Shown here in pieces: positions 8,136 through 16,284 of a stretch of DNA of 64,000 nt. The DNA lies in assembly GCF_036227105.1 (NCBI RefSeq), contig NZ_CP109434.1:4220001-4284000 (forward strand), given 5' to 3'. The position numbers and the translations under genes are program-made. The stretch is from Amycolatopsis sp. NBC_01488. GTDB taxonomy: Bacteria; Actinomycetota; Actinomycetes; Mycobacteriales; Pseudonocardiaceae. The notes beneath the pieces are model-generated. The model was not told where the DNA came from. It did no database searches and saw only the letters and a list, made by a program, of their open reading frames with translations. Position 1 is the first letter of the stretch. Each line of letters opens with the position of its first letter.

Positions 8136-8317
8136 CGACGGCGGCGGCTCCGGGTGAACCGCGACCGGTCGGTCGCGACGCCGGCCAGGTGCAGCGCGAC
8201 GCACAGCAGCCCGGCGGTGGTGAGCGTCCCGGTGGTGATGATCGGGCCCAGCCCGAACCCGGCCAGCTCCATCAGCAGGGCGAGCCCGAAGAGCACGGCG
8301 GCGAGGATGGCGAGCAT
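8132..8317 (-). CDS. Small two-helix membrane protein, unknown function
   Basis: 61-residue product. Helix 1 is about residues 2-18 ('LAILAAVLFGLALLMEL') and helix 2 about 25-46 ('IITTGTLTTAGLLCVALHLAG'), ending in a strongly basic cytoplasmic tail 'RSRFTRSRRRR'. The ATG at 8317 excludes the upstream 21-bp repeat; a longer frame reaching 8665 would translate that repeat and is less believable. Function unknown; the layout is like many short actinobacterial membrane proteins. Confidence 0.6.
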   Translation of the reverse strand: MLAILAAVLFGLALLMELAGFGLGPIITTGTLTTAGLLCVALHLAGVATDRSRFTRSRRRR

Positions 8318-8680
8318 GACGCCTCGTTTCTGCTGCGGTGCGCCCGAATGGTCCACACCACTGCGACGTTCGCGGTACCGGGGGATCCGGCTTGGTGGCC
8401 AGTAATGCCCCCGCTTCCGCGCGGCGAAACGAGTTTCGCGTATTTGCACGGCCGGCTCGCGCACCCGGACGGCCGGCACGGCTACTCGCGCGGCCGGTTC
8501 GCGTGCCCAAAGCGGCCGCGCGCGTACTCGGACAGTCGGTTCGCGTGCCCAGACGGTCGGCTCGCGTCCGAGCAAACACCTTCGCCGGGACTCGCCGCGG
8601 GGGCGCCCCCCGTTTTCCACTCTACCGGCAGGCACCGACAGTTTCGTCGCGCTCGGGCGGTGCACACGCCCGGCCGGGAC
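8318..8680. other. Intergenic region dominated by a 21-bp repeat
   Basis: No gene is supported apart from the upstream signals of the small membrane protein. The repeat at 8431-8577 fills the middle. The remainder shows no recognisable promoter or RNA. Confidence 0.5.
8431..8577. repeat. Degenerate tandem repeat, 21-bp period, 7 units
   Basis: Units start at 8431, 8452, 8473, 8494, 8515, 8536 and 8557. The best matches share a CGGYTCGCG core: CCGGCTCGCG (8452), CCGGTTCGCG (8494), TCGGTTCGCG (8536) and TCGGCTCGCG (8557). Because the period is a multiple of three, every frame reads as a seven-residue peptide repeat (for example WAREPTV on the minus strand), but no start site or conserved domain supports translation. 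Confidence 0.7.
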
Positions 8681-9703
8681 TCAACCCGCCGGTGGTGGCG
8701 CGGTGCTCGACCGGACCACCAGCTCCGTCGGCACCGTCACCGGCTCGCCCGCCTCCGCGCCCGTCTCGATCTCCGCCAGCAGCGCCGAAACCGCGTGGCG
8801 GCCGACCGCCTCGAACGACTGGCGGATCGTCGTCAGCGGGGGCCAGAAGTGGGCCGACTCCTCCATGTCGTCGAACCCGACCACGCTCACCTCGCCCGGT
8901 ACCGACCGGCCCGATTCGTGCAACGCGCGCAGCAATCCCAGTGCCATCTGGTCGTTCGCCACGAACACCGCGGTCACCGCGGGGTCGGCCGCCAGTGTCA
9001 AGCCCGCCTGGTAGCCCGACGACGGAGACCAGTCGCCGACGAGAACCGGGGGGACGGAACAGCCCGCCAGCTCCAAGGTGGCCCGCCATGACTTGCGGCG
9101 CCGCTCGGCCGAATAGGACTGTGGCGGGCCCGCGATGTGCCACACCGTCTCGTGGCCCAGCTCCAGCAGGTGCCGGGTCGCGGTCGCCGCGCCGTCGGCC
9201 TGGTCCGTGTCGACCACCGGGTAGTCGTAGCGGGCGCTCGAATCGATCACCACCACCGGGAGCCCGTGCGGCAGCTCGATTTCGCTCTGGTCGAGCTGGT
9301 GCTGCTCGATCAGGATGATGACGCCGTCGACGGCCTGCTCGTTCAGCTTGCTGAACGCCCCGCTCACCTCACCCTGCGTCGGGCGCGTCACCGGCATCAG
9401 GATGATCGAGAACCCCTCGGGGACGACCGCCGCCGCGATGGCGTCGAGCGTGCGGCTGTTGCCGAACGTCGGCAGGGCCGAGATGATCACGCCGATGCTG
9501 CGGAACTTGCCGTTGCGCAACGCCCGCGCGGCGCTGTTCGGCCGGTAACCGATCCGGCGCATCGCGGCGAGGACGCGCTCGCGGGTCGCGTCGTCCACGT
9601 TGGTCTTGCCGTTCGCTACGCGCGACACCGTCTGGCCGGACACGCCCGCCTCGCGGGCCACGTCCGCCATCGACGGTCCTCGACGCGGGGCTGCAGCCGG
9701 CAC
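8681..9703 (-). CDS. LacI-family repressor of the arabinogalactan locus
   Basis: 340-residue regulator. The N-terminal LacI helix-turn-helix is 'SMADVAREAGVSGQTVSRVANGKTNVDDATRERVLAAMRRIGYRPNSAARALRNGKFRSIGVI'. The periplasmic-binding-protein-like sugar domain follows ('DGVIILIEQH', 'VVDTDQADGAATATRHLLELGHETVWHIAG', 'AVFVANDQMALGLLRALHESGRSVPGEVSVVGFDDM'). It is divergent from the sugar transport and glycoside hydrolase genes, with paired LacI-type operators in the 97-bp gap. The inducer is probably an arabinose- or galactose-containing oligosaccharide. Confidence 0.92.
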   Translation of the reverse strand: MPAAAPRRGPSMADVAREAGVSGQTVSRVANGKTNVDDATRERVLAAMRRIGYRPNSAARALRNGKFRSIGVIISALPTFGNSRTLDAIAAAVVPEGFSIILMPVTRPTQGEVSGAFSKLNEQAVDGVIILIEQHQLDQSEIELPHGLPVVVIDSSARYDYPVVDTDQADGAATATRHLLELGHETVWHIAGPPQSYSAERRRKSWRATLELAGCSVPPVLVGDWSPSSGYQAGLTLAADPAVTAVFVANDQMALGLLRALHESGRSVPGEVSVVGFDDMEESAHFWPPLTTIRQSFEAVGRHAVSALLAEIETGAEAGEPVTVPTELVVRSSTAPPPAG

Positions 9704-9731
9704 GAATACTCCTCAGAGGGTGTCCTGGACA

Positions 9732-9779
9732 TGTTTACGTCAACACGTTACCCTCCGACCGTCCATGTTGACGTAAACA
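9732..9779. promoter_or_regulatory. Paired LacI-type operators
   Basis: TGTTTACGTCAACA (9732-9745) and TGTTGACGTAAACA (9766-9779) are exact reverse complements of each other and each is itself a near-palindrome (TGTTNACGTNAACA). Their centres are 34 bp apart. The central CG and A/T-rich shoulders are typical of LacI-family sites. They sit between the LacI start (9703) and the first permease ATG (9801), so the repressor would control both directions. Confidence 0.8.
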
Positions 9780-9800
9780 TCTGCAACACCGGAGAAGACG

Positions 9801-10730
9801 ATGACGTCCACAGCGGCACCGCCCGTCCCGGTTCCGGCGCGCCCGGCACCGACGGCCCGCCGGCCGCGGCGGAAATGGCGAGGCTGGCTCTTCGTCGCCC
9901 CGTTCATGCTGGTGTTCGCGCTGACCTTCATCGCGCCGGTCGGGTACGCGTTCGTGCTCAGCCTCTTCCGCGACCAGGCCTTCTTCGGCGGCACGGTGTT
10001 CGTCGGCGCCGACAACTACGCGCAGGTGCTCGGCGACCCGAAGTTCTGGGAGTCCTTCCGGCGGGTCCTGGTGTTCCTCGCCGTGCAGGTGCCGATCATG
10101 CTGCTGCTCGCGCTGGTCGCGGCGCTGGCGATCGACAGCGCCCGGCTGCACGCCGCCGGGTTCTTCCGGATCGTGATCTTCCTGCCCTACGCCGTGCCCG
10201 CCGTGGTCGCCACCCTGATGTGGGGCTTCATCTACGGCGACCACTTCGGACTCGCCGCGGACCTCAACCACCTGCTCGGCACCGACGTGGTGAAGCCGCT
10301 GTCGCAGAACTGGCTGCTCACCTCGATCGGCAACGTCGTGACGTGGGAGTTCGTCGGCTACAACATGCTGATCTTCTACTCCGCGCTGAAGGTGATCCCC
10401 ACGGAGCTGTTCGAGGCGGCCGCGATCGACGGCGCCGGCACGTTCCGCGTGATCCGGTCCGTCAAGCTCCCCGCGATCCGCGGCGCCATCGTGATCGCGA
10501 CGATCTTCTCGATCATCGGCAGCTTCCAGCTCTTCAACGAGCCGAACATCATGCGCAACCTGGTGCCGAACATCATCGGCACCTTCTACACACCCAACAT
10601 GTACGCCTACAACCTCTCCTTCGCCGGCCAGCAGTACAACTACTCCGCCACGGTCGCGATCGTGATGGGCGTGATCACCGCGGTCATCGCCTACGTCGTG
10701 CAGCTGCGCGGCTCCCGGAAGGAGATGTGA
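9801..10730 (+). CDS. Sugar ABC transporter permease (MalF/UgpA type)
   Basis: 309-residue inner-membrane permease with six hydrophobic segments. The family EAA loop is visible as 'ELFEAAAIDGAGTFRVIRSVKLPAIRG'. The N-terminus is Pro/Ala-rich, followed by 'RGWLFVAPFMLVFALTFIAPVGYAFVLSLF', as in the CUT1 carbohydrate importers. The ATG follows GGAGAA at 9791-9796. It pairs with the next permease and the lipoprotein at 11642. No ATPase gene lies nearby; CUT1 systems in actinomycetes often share one MsiK-type ATPase encoded elsewhere. Confidence 0.92.
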   Translation: MTSTAAPPVPVPARPAPTARRPRRKWRGWLFVAPFMLVFALTFIAPVGYAFVLSLFRDQAFFGGTVFVGADNYAQVLGDPKFWESFRRVLVFLAVQVPIMLLLALVAALAIDSARLHAAGFFRIVIFLPYAVPAVVATLMWGFIYGDHFGLAADLNHLLGTDVVKPLSQNWLLTSIGNVVTWEFVGYNMLIFYSALKVIPTELFEAAAIDGAGTFRVIRSVKLPAIRGAIVIATIFSIIGSFQLFNEPNIMRNLVPNIIGTFYTPNMYAYNLSFAGQQYNYSATVAIVMGVITAVIAYVVQLRGSRKEM

Positions 10731-10731
10731 C

Positions 10732-11610
10732 GTGGCGACTGCTTCGATGAAAACGCAGTCGGTGACGCGGCCGCGCAAGTCGCGCACGCTCACGGCCGTC
10801 ATGGCGCTCTACCTGGTCTACACCCTGGTTCCGCTGGTGTGGCTGGTGATCAACGCGGCCAAGACCCAGCCGGCGCTGTTCTCGACGTCGGGCCTGTCCT
10901 TCGGCGGCACGTTCGCCCTCTTCGACAACATCGGCCAGACGTTCACCTACAACAACGGGATCTTCTTCCGCTGGCTCGGGAACACCGTGCTGTACGTCGT
11001 GGTCGGCGCCGGCGGCGCGACGATCCTCGCCACGGCGGCGGGGTACGGCCTGGCCAAGTACCGCTTCCCCGGCCGCCGCGCGGTGTTCGCGATCGTCCTC
11101 GGCGCCGTGGCGGTTCCGACGACGGCGCTCGCCGTGCCGACGTTCCTGATGTTCAGCAAGCTCGGGCTGACCAACACGCCGCTGGCCGTCATCATCCCGT
11201 CGCTGATCAGCCCGTTCGGCCTGTACCTGATCTGGGTGTACGCCGCCGACGCGATCCCCGACGAGCTCCTGGAGGCGGCGCGGATCGACGGCGCGGGGGA
11301 GCTCCGGATCTTCGTCACCGTGACCCTGCGCCAGCTGGTGCCCGGGATCGTCACGGTCGCGCTGTTCACGATGGTGCAGACCTGGAACAACTACTTCCTG
11401 CCGCTGATCATGCTCAGCGAGCCGAAGTGGTACCCGCTCACCGTCGGCCTCAACCAGTGGAGCGCGCAGGCGAACGGCGCCGGCGCGCAGCCCATCTTCA
11501 ACCTGGTGCTCACCGGGTCCCTGCTCACCATCATCCCCCTGGTCGTCGCTTTCCTGCTCATGCAACGGTTCTGGCAATCGGGCCTGAGCGCGGGCAGCGT
11601 CAAGCAATAG
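10732..11610 (+). CDS. Sugar ABC transporter permease (MalG/UgpE type)
   Basis: 292-residue second permease, GTG start immediately after the stop of the first. Family features: 'LWLVINAAKTQPALF'-type first loop, 'GLAKYRFPGRRAVFAIVLGAVAVPTTALAVPTFLMFSKLGLTNT', the EAA motif 'ELLEAARIDGAGELRIFVTVTLRQLVPG' and 'TWNNYFLPLIMLSEPKWYPLTVGLNQW'. It forms the heterodimeric channel with the upstream protein. Confidence 0.92.
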   Translation: MATASMKTQSVTRPRKSRTLTAVMALYLVYTLVPLVWLVINAAKTQPALFSTSGLSFGGTFALFDNIGQTFTYNNGIFFRWLGNTVLYVVVGAGGATILATAAGYGLAKYRFPGRRAVFAIVLGAVAVPTTALAVPTFLMFSKLGLTNTPLAVIIPSLISPFGLYLIWVYAADAIPDELLEAARIDGAGELRIFVTVTLRQLVPGIVTVALFTMVQTWNNYFLPLIMLSEPKWYPLTVGLNQWSAQANGAGAQPIFNLVLTGSLLTIIPLVVAFLLMQRFWQSGLSAGSVKQ

Positions 11611-11641
11611 CCGCCGTCACACTGTCGTGAAGGGACATTCG

Positions 11642-12979
11642 ATGTCACGTACCCGCAGTCGCGCCAAGGCGTTCGCCGCCGTGGCGCTCGCCGCCGCTCT
11701 CGCGGTCGGCTGCTCCTCCGGGGGCTCGTCCGGGCCCGCGGCCGCCACCGGCACCCAGGACTCCGTCGACGCCGCGCTCAAGGCCGGCGGGACGATCACC
11801 TACTGGAGCTGGACACCCTCGGCCAAGGACCAGGTCGCCGCGTTCGAGAAGGAATACCCGAACGTCAAGGTGAACTACGTCAACGCCGGGACGAACAAGG
11901 ACGAGTACACCAAGCTCCAGAACGCGATCAAGGCCGGCAACGGCGCGCCGGACGTCGCGCAGATCGAGTACTACGCGCTGCCGCAGTTCGCGCTGACCGA
12001 TTCGCTGGTCGACCTGGATCACTACGGCTTCGGCTCGTTCGAAAAGGACTACAGCGCCTCGACCTGGGCCCAGGTGAAGAACAGCACCGGGCTCTACGGC
12101 CTGCCGCAGGACTCCGGGCCGATGGCCCTGTTCTACAACAAGGAAGTCTTCGACAAGAACGGCATCGCCGTGCCGAAGACGTGGGCCGAGTACGTCGACG
12201 CGGCCAAGAAGCTGCACGCGGCCGACCCGACGAAGTACCTGACCTCGGACACCGGAGACCCCGGGTTCGCGCTGAGCATGATCTGGCAGGCGGGCGGGCG
12301 CCCGTTCAGCGTCGACGGCAAGAACGTGAAGATCAACTTCGCGGACCCGGGCGTCAAGAAGTGGACCGCGAACTGGGACCAGCTGATCCAGGGCAAGCTG
12401 CTCGCCCCGGTCAAGGAGTGGTCCGACGACTGGTTCCGCGCCCTCGGTGACGGCACCATCTCGTCCCTGGTCACCGGCGCCTGGATGCCGGGCAACTTCA
12501 TGTCCTCGGTGCCCGGCGGCAGCGGGAAGTGGGCGGTGGCACCGATGCCGACCTACGACGGGCAGCCGGTCACCGCGGAGAACGGCGGCAGCACCCAGTC
12601 CGTCGTCAAGCAGAGCGGCAACCCGGCGCTGGCCGCGGCGTTCGTGCGCTGGCTCAACCACGGCAACGGCGTCCAGCCGTTCATCAAGAGCGGCGGCTTC
12701 CCGTCCACGACGGCCGATCTGACCTCGCCCGCGTTCGTCGACGAGGCCGTCCCGTACTTCGGCGGCCAGAAGATCAACCAGGTGCTGACCCAGGCGTCGA
12801 AGGACGTCGCGAAGGGCTGGACCTACCTGCCGTACCAGACCTACGCCAACAGCGTCTTCAGCGACACCGTCGGCAAGGCCTACCTCAACGGCACCGGGCT
12901 CGACGCCGGGCTGGCGGCCTGGCAGCAGGCCCTCGTCGACTACGGCAACCAGCAGGGCTTCACGGTCAGCGCGGGATGA
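11642..12979 (+). CDS. Sugar-binding lipoprotein of the ABC importer
   Basis: 445-residue family-1 extracellular solute-binding protein. The ATG at 11642 follows AAGGGA; an in-frame GTG at 11627 is possible but has no site. Signal peptide with lipobox AVGC, lipidated C24. The mature part shows 'GTITYWSWTPSAKDQVAAFEKEYPNVKVNYVNAG', 'NGAPDVAQIEYYALPQF' and 'GLPQDSGPMALFYNKEVFDKNGIAVPKTWAEY', typical of oligosaccharide binders. Its stop overlaps the GH51 start (ATGA), so transport and hydrolysis are translationally coupled. Confidence 0.93.
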   Translation: MSRTRSRAKAFAAVALAAALAVGCSSGGSSGPAAATGTQDSVDAALKAGGTITYWSWTPSAKDQVAAFEKEYPNVKVNYVNAGTNKDEYTKLQNAIKAGNGAPDVAQIEYYALPQFALTDSLVDLDHYGFGSFEKDYSASTWAQVKNSTGLYGLPQDSGPMALFYNKEVFDKNGIAVPKTWAEYVDAAKKLHAADPTKYLTSDTGDPGFALSMIWQAGGRPFSVDGKNVKINFADPGVKKWTANWDQLIQGKLLAPVKEWSDDWFRALGDGTISSLVTGAWMPGNFMSSVPGGSGKWAVAPMPTYDGQPVTAENGGSTQSVVKQSGNPALAAAFVRWLNHGNGVQPFIKSGGFPSTTADLTSPAFVDEAVPYFGGQKINQVLTQASKDVAKGWTYLPYQTYANSVFSDTVGKAYLNGTGLDAGLAAWQQALVDYGNQQGFTVSAG

Positions 12980-14511
12980 GCGTCCGGATCGAAGGTGACG
13001 TGGGCAACCCGGCCGAGGTCATCGGCCGGGTCCCGCGCCGCCTGTTCGGCTCGTTCGTCGAGCACCTGGGACGTTCGGTGTACACCGGCATCTTCGAGCC
13101 CGGACACTCCACTTCGGACGGACGCGGCTTCCGCGGCGACGTCCTCGAGCTGGTCCGGGAGCTGGGCCCGACCGTGGTCCGCTACCCGGGCGGCAACTTC
13201 GTCTCCGCGTACCGCTGGGAGGACGGCGTCGGACCGGATCGGCCGGTCCGGCTCGACCCCGCCTGGCACAGCGTGGAGTCCAACCGCTTCGGCCTGCACG
13301 AATTCGCCGCGTGGGCCGAAGCCGCGGGTGCCGAGGTGATGTACGCCGTCAACCTCGGCACCCGCGGCATCCAGGAAGCCGCCGACGTCTTGGAGTACTG
13401 CAACCACGCGAGTGGCACGGACCTGAGCGAGCGGCGGCGCGCGAACGGCGCCGACCGCCCGTTCGGCTTCAAGGTGTGGTGCCTCGGCAACGAGATGGAC
13501 GGGCCGTGGCAGGTCGGCCACAAGACGGCCGACGAGTACGGCCGCCTGGCCGCGGAGACCGCCCGCGTGCTGCGGATGATCGACCCGGACGTCGAGCTGG
13601 TCGTGGCGGGCAGCTCCAACGCCGAGATGCCGACGTTCGGCGAGTGGGAACGCACCGTGCTGCGCCACACCGCGGGCCTGGTCGACCACATCTCGCTGCA
13701 CGCCTACTACCAGGAGCTGCACGGCGACACCGACAGCTACCTCGCCAGCGGTGCCGCGCTCGACCGCTACATCCGCGCGGTGGCCGGGATCATCGACGAG
13801 CAGGGGCTCGGCGGCCGCGTCGGGATCAGCGTCGACGAGTGGAACGTCTGGGACCAGCGCCGCTGGAACGAGACCGACCAGGCGCGGCTCGCCGAAGAGG
13901 GCTGGCGCGAACATCCGCGGATCATCGAAGACACCTACACCGTCACCGACGCGGTCGTCGTCGGCTCGCTGCTCGGTTCCCTGCTGCGCAACGTCGACCG
14001 CGTCACGATGGCGAACCAGGCGCAGCTGGTGAACGTCATCGCGCCGATCCGCACCGAGCCCGGCGGCCCGGCGTGGCGGCAGCCGACGTTCCACCCGTTC
14101 CGGCAGGTCGCCGCGCTGGCGAGCGGGGTGAGCCTGCGCCTGAACGTCGAGGGCGAGCGCCTCCGCACCGCGCAGCACGGCGAAGTCGACCTCGTCGACG
14201 TCGCCGCGACGGCCGGGGATTCGGGGCGCGGCGCGGTGTTCCTCACCAACCGCTCGACGGCGTCGCCGACCGAGGTCCGGCTGCGCCTGCGCGGCGCGCG
14301 GTACGGCGTGTACGCCGCCGAAACCCTGGCCGCACCCGACGGCGAGACGCGCCACGCCGTCAACACCGCCGACTCACAACCGGTCCGGCCGGTGCCGCTG
14401 CCCGGCACCGCCGTGACGTCCGACCCCGGGGGGACGACCATCACCGTGACACTGCCACCCTTGTCCTGGACCGTGCTCCAGCTGTGCCCGGAGGCGGGCG
14501 GCCATGCCTGA
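12976..14511 (+). CDS. Intracellular alpha-L-arabinofuranosidase, GH51
   Basis: 511-residue enzyme removing terminal alpha-L-arabinofuranosyl residues. Fold and motifs match GH51: 'GRVPRRLFGSFVEHLGRSVYTGIFEPGH', the acid/base Glu in 'LGNEMDGPWQVG' (E173) and the nucleophile Glu in 'SVDEWNVW' (E288). The arabinose-trimming C-terminal beta domain follows. There is no signal peptide, so it works on imported oligosaccharides. Length is typical for the family. It overlaps the binding-protein gene by 4 bp and the GH35 gene by 8 bp. Confidence 0.93.
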   Translation: MSVRIEGDVGNPAEVIGRVPRRLFGSFVEHLGRSVYTGIFEPGHSTSDGRGFRGDVLELVRELGPTVVRYPGGNFVSAYRWEDGVGPDRPVRLDPAWHSVESNRFGLHEFAAWAEAAGAEVMYAVNLGTRGIQEAADVLEYCNHASGTDLSERRRANGADRPFGFKVWCLGNEMDGPWQVGHKTADEYGRLAAETARVLRMIDPDVELVVAGSSNAEMPTFGEWERTVLRHTAGLVDHISLHAYYQELHGDTDSYLASGAALDRYIRAVAGIIDEQGLGGRVGISVDEWNVWDQRRWNETDQARLAEEGWREHPRIIEDTYTVTDAVVVGSLLGSLLRNVDRVTMANQAQLVNVIAPIRTEPGGPAWRQPTFHPFRQVAALASGVSLRLNVEGERLRTAQHGEVDLVDVAATAGDSGRGAVFLTNRSTASPTEVRLRLRGARYGVYAAETLAAPDGETRHAVNTADSQPVRPVPLPGTAVTSDPGGTTITVTLPPLSWTVLQLCPEAGGHA

Positions 14512-16252
14512 GTTCGCGATCGGGGAGACCGACTTCCTGCTCGACGGCCGGCCGTTCCGGATCCTGTCCGGTGCCCTGCACTACTTCCGCGTGCACCCGG
14601 ACCTGTGGGCCGACCGGATCGACAAGGCCCGGCGGATGGGCCTCAACACCATCGAGACGTACGTCCCGTGGAACGCGCACGCGCCCGAGCCGGGCACGTT
14701 CGACCTGTCCGGCGGGCTCGACCTCGACCGGTTCCTGCGGCTCGTCGCCGACGCCGGGATGTACGCGATCGTGCGGCCCGGGCCGTACATCTGCGCCGAG
14801 TGGGACAACGGCGGCCTGCCGGCGTGGCTGTTCCGCGACCCGTCGGTCGGGGTCCGCCGGTACGAGCCGAAGTACCTCGCGGCCGTGCGCGAATACCTCA
14901 CGCGCGTCTACGAAGTCGTGGTGCCGCACCAGGTCGACCGCGACGGGCCGGTGCTGCTGGTCCAGGTCGAGAACGAGTACGGCGCGTTCGGCGACGACAA
15001 GCGCTACCTGAAAGCGCTCACCGAGCACACGCGTGCGTCCGGCATCACGGTGCCACTGACCACAGTCGACCAGCCGACGCCGGAGATGCTGGCGGCGGGC
15101 AGCCTCGACGGGCTGCACCGCACCGCGTCCTTCGGTTCGGGCACCGAGGCGCGCCTGGCGATCCTGCGGGCCCACCAGCCGACCGGGCCGCTGATGTGCA
15201 GCGAGTTCTGGAACGGCTGGTTCGACAACTGGGGCGCGCACCACCACACGACGCCGGCCGCGGACTCGGCGGCCGAACTCGACGCGCTGCTCGCCGCGGG
15301 CGCGTCGGTCAACCTGTACATGTTCCACGGCGGCACCAACTTCGGGCTCACCAGCGGGGCGAACGACAAGGGCGTCTACCAGCCGATCGTCACTTCCTAC
15401 GACTACGACGCGCCGCTGGACGAAGCCGGTGACCCGACGCCGAAGTACCACGCCTTCCGCGACGTGATCGCGCGCTACCACAAGGTGCCGGACTCGGTCC
15501 CGCCGCCCGCCCGGCCCGCGCCGGAACTTTCCGCGATCCTCCGTGACCCGGTCCGGCTCCTCGACGCGCCGGAACGCTGGGGCACCTGGGAGTTCCACGA
15601 GGAGCTGCCCGCGTTCGACGATCTCACGTCGATGCCGCGGCTCGCGCTGCTGCGCTGCTCCGTCGCGGGTGACCGGCCGGGGGTGCTGACGTTCGGTGAG
15701 GTCCGCGACCGCGCGACGGTGTTCTTCGACGGCGCTCAGGTGGGCACGCTGCTGCGGGAGCACCACGACCGGGCGATCGCGCTGCCGCGGGCGAGCGGCG
15801 AGCTGCTGGTGCTGGTCGAGGACCAGGGGCGCGTCGACTACGGCCCCCGGATCGGCGAGGCGAAGGGCATCATCGGCGGCGCGACGCTGCACGGCGAACC
15901 GCTGGCCGGGTGGGAGGTGCTGCCGCTCGACCTGTCCGCGCTGCCGAGTCCACTCGCGACGTCCGATGTGGACGGACCGGTGGCCGGACCCGTGCTGCTG
16001 CGCGGGTCGTTCGAGATCGAGGCGGCCGCCGACCTGTTCCTCGACACCGGGGAATGGGGCAAGGGCCTCGCGTGGCTCAACGGGTTCCCGCTCGGCCGGT
16101 ACTGGCGGCGCGGGCCGCAGCGGACGCTGTACGTGCCGCGCCCGGTCGTCCGGGCGGGCGCCAACGACCTCGCCGTGCTCGAACTGGACACGATGCTCGA
16201 CCCGGCGGCCCGGTTCGTGCCGCGGCCGCTGCTGGGACACACCGAGGCCTGA
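14504..16252 (+). CDS. Beta-galactosidase, GH35
   Basis: 582-residue retaining beta-galactosidase. The start 'FLLDGRPFRILSGALHYFRVHPDLWADRIDKARRMGLNTIETYVPWNAHAP' is diagnostic of GH35, with acid/base E158 in 'VQVENEYGAFG' and nucleophile E234 in 'CSEFWNGWFDNWG'. The C-terminal jelly-roll domains include 'WLNGFPLGRYWRRGPQRTLYVP'. No signal peptide. It would release galactose from galacto-oligosaccharides, probably beta-1,3- or beta-1,6-linked ones left after arabinose removal. Confidence 0.92.
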   Translation: MPEFAIGETDFLLDGRPFRILSGALHYFRVHPDLWADRIDKARRMGLNTIETYVPWNAHAPEPGTFDLSGGLDLDRFLRLVADAGMYAIVRPGPYICAEWDNGGLPAWLFRDPSVGVRRYEPKYLAAVREYLTRVYEVVVPHQVDRDGPVLLVQVENEYGAFGDDKRYLKALTEHTRASGITVPLTTVDQPTPEMLAAGSLDGLHRTASFGSGTEARLAILRAHQPTGPLMCSEFWNGWFDNWGAHHHTTPAADSAAELDALLAAGASVNLYMFHGGTNFGLTSGANDKGVYQPIVTSYDYDAPLDEAGDPTPKYHAFRDVIARYHKVPDSVPPPARPAPELSAILRDPVRLLDAPERWGTWEFHEELPAFDDLTSMPRLALLRCSVAGDRPGVLTFGEVRDRATVFFDGAQVGTLLREHHDRAIALPRASGELLVLVEDQGRVDYGPRIGEAKGIIGGATLHGEPLAGWEVLPLDLSALPSPLATSDVDGPVAGPVLLRGSFEIEAAADLFLDTGEWGKGLAWLNGFPLGRYWRRGPQRTLYVPRPVVRAGANDLAVLELDTMLDPAARFVPRPLLGHTEA

Positions 16253-16284
16253 GAAGTTCCCCCGCACCGAAGGGCAGTTCGACG

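Noticed and set aside
8132..8665. 177-codon minus-strand protein including the 21-bp repeat
   Set aside because: The N-terminal 116 codons are translated repeat without a ribosome binding site; the 61-residue membrane protein from 8317 is the simpler call.
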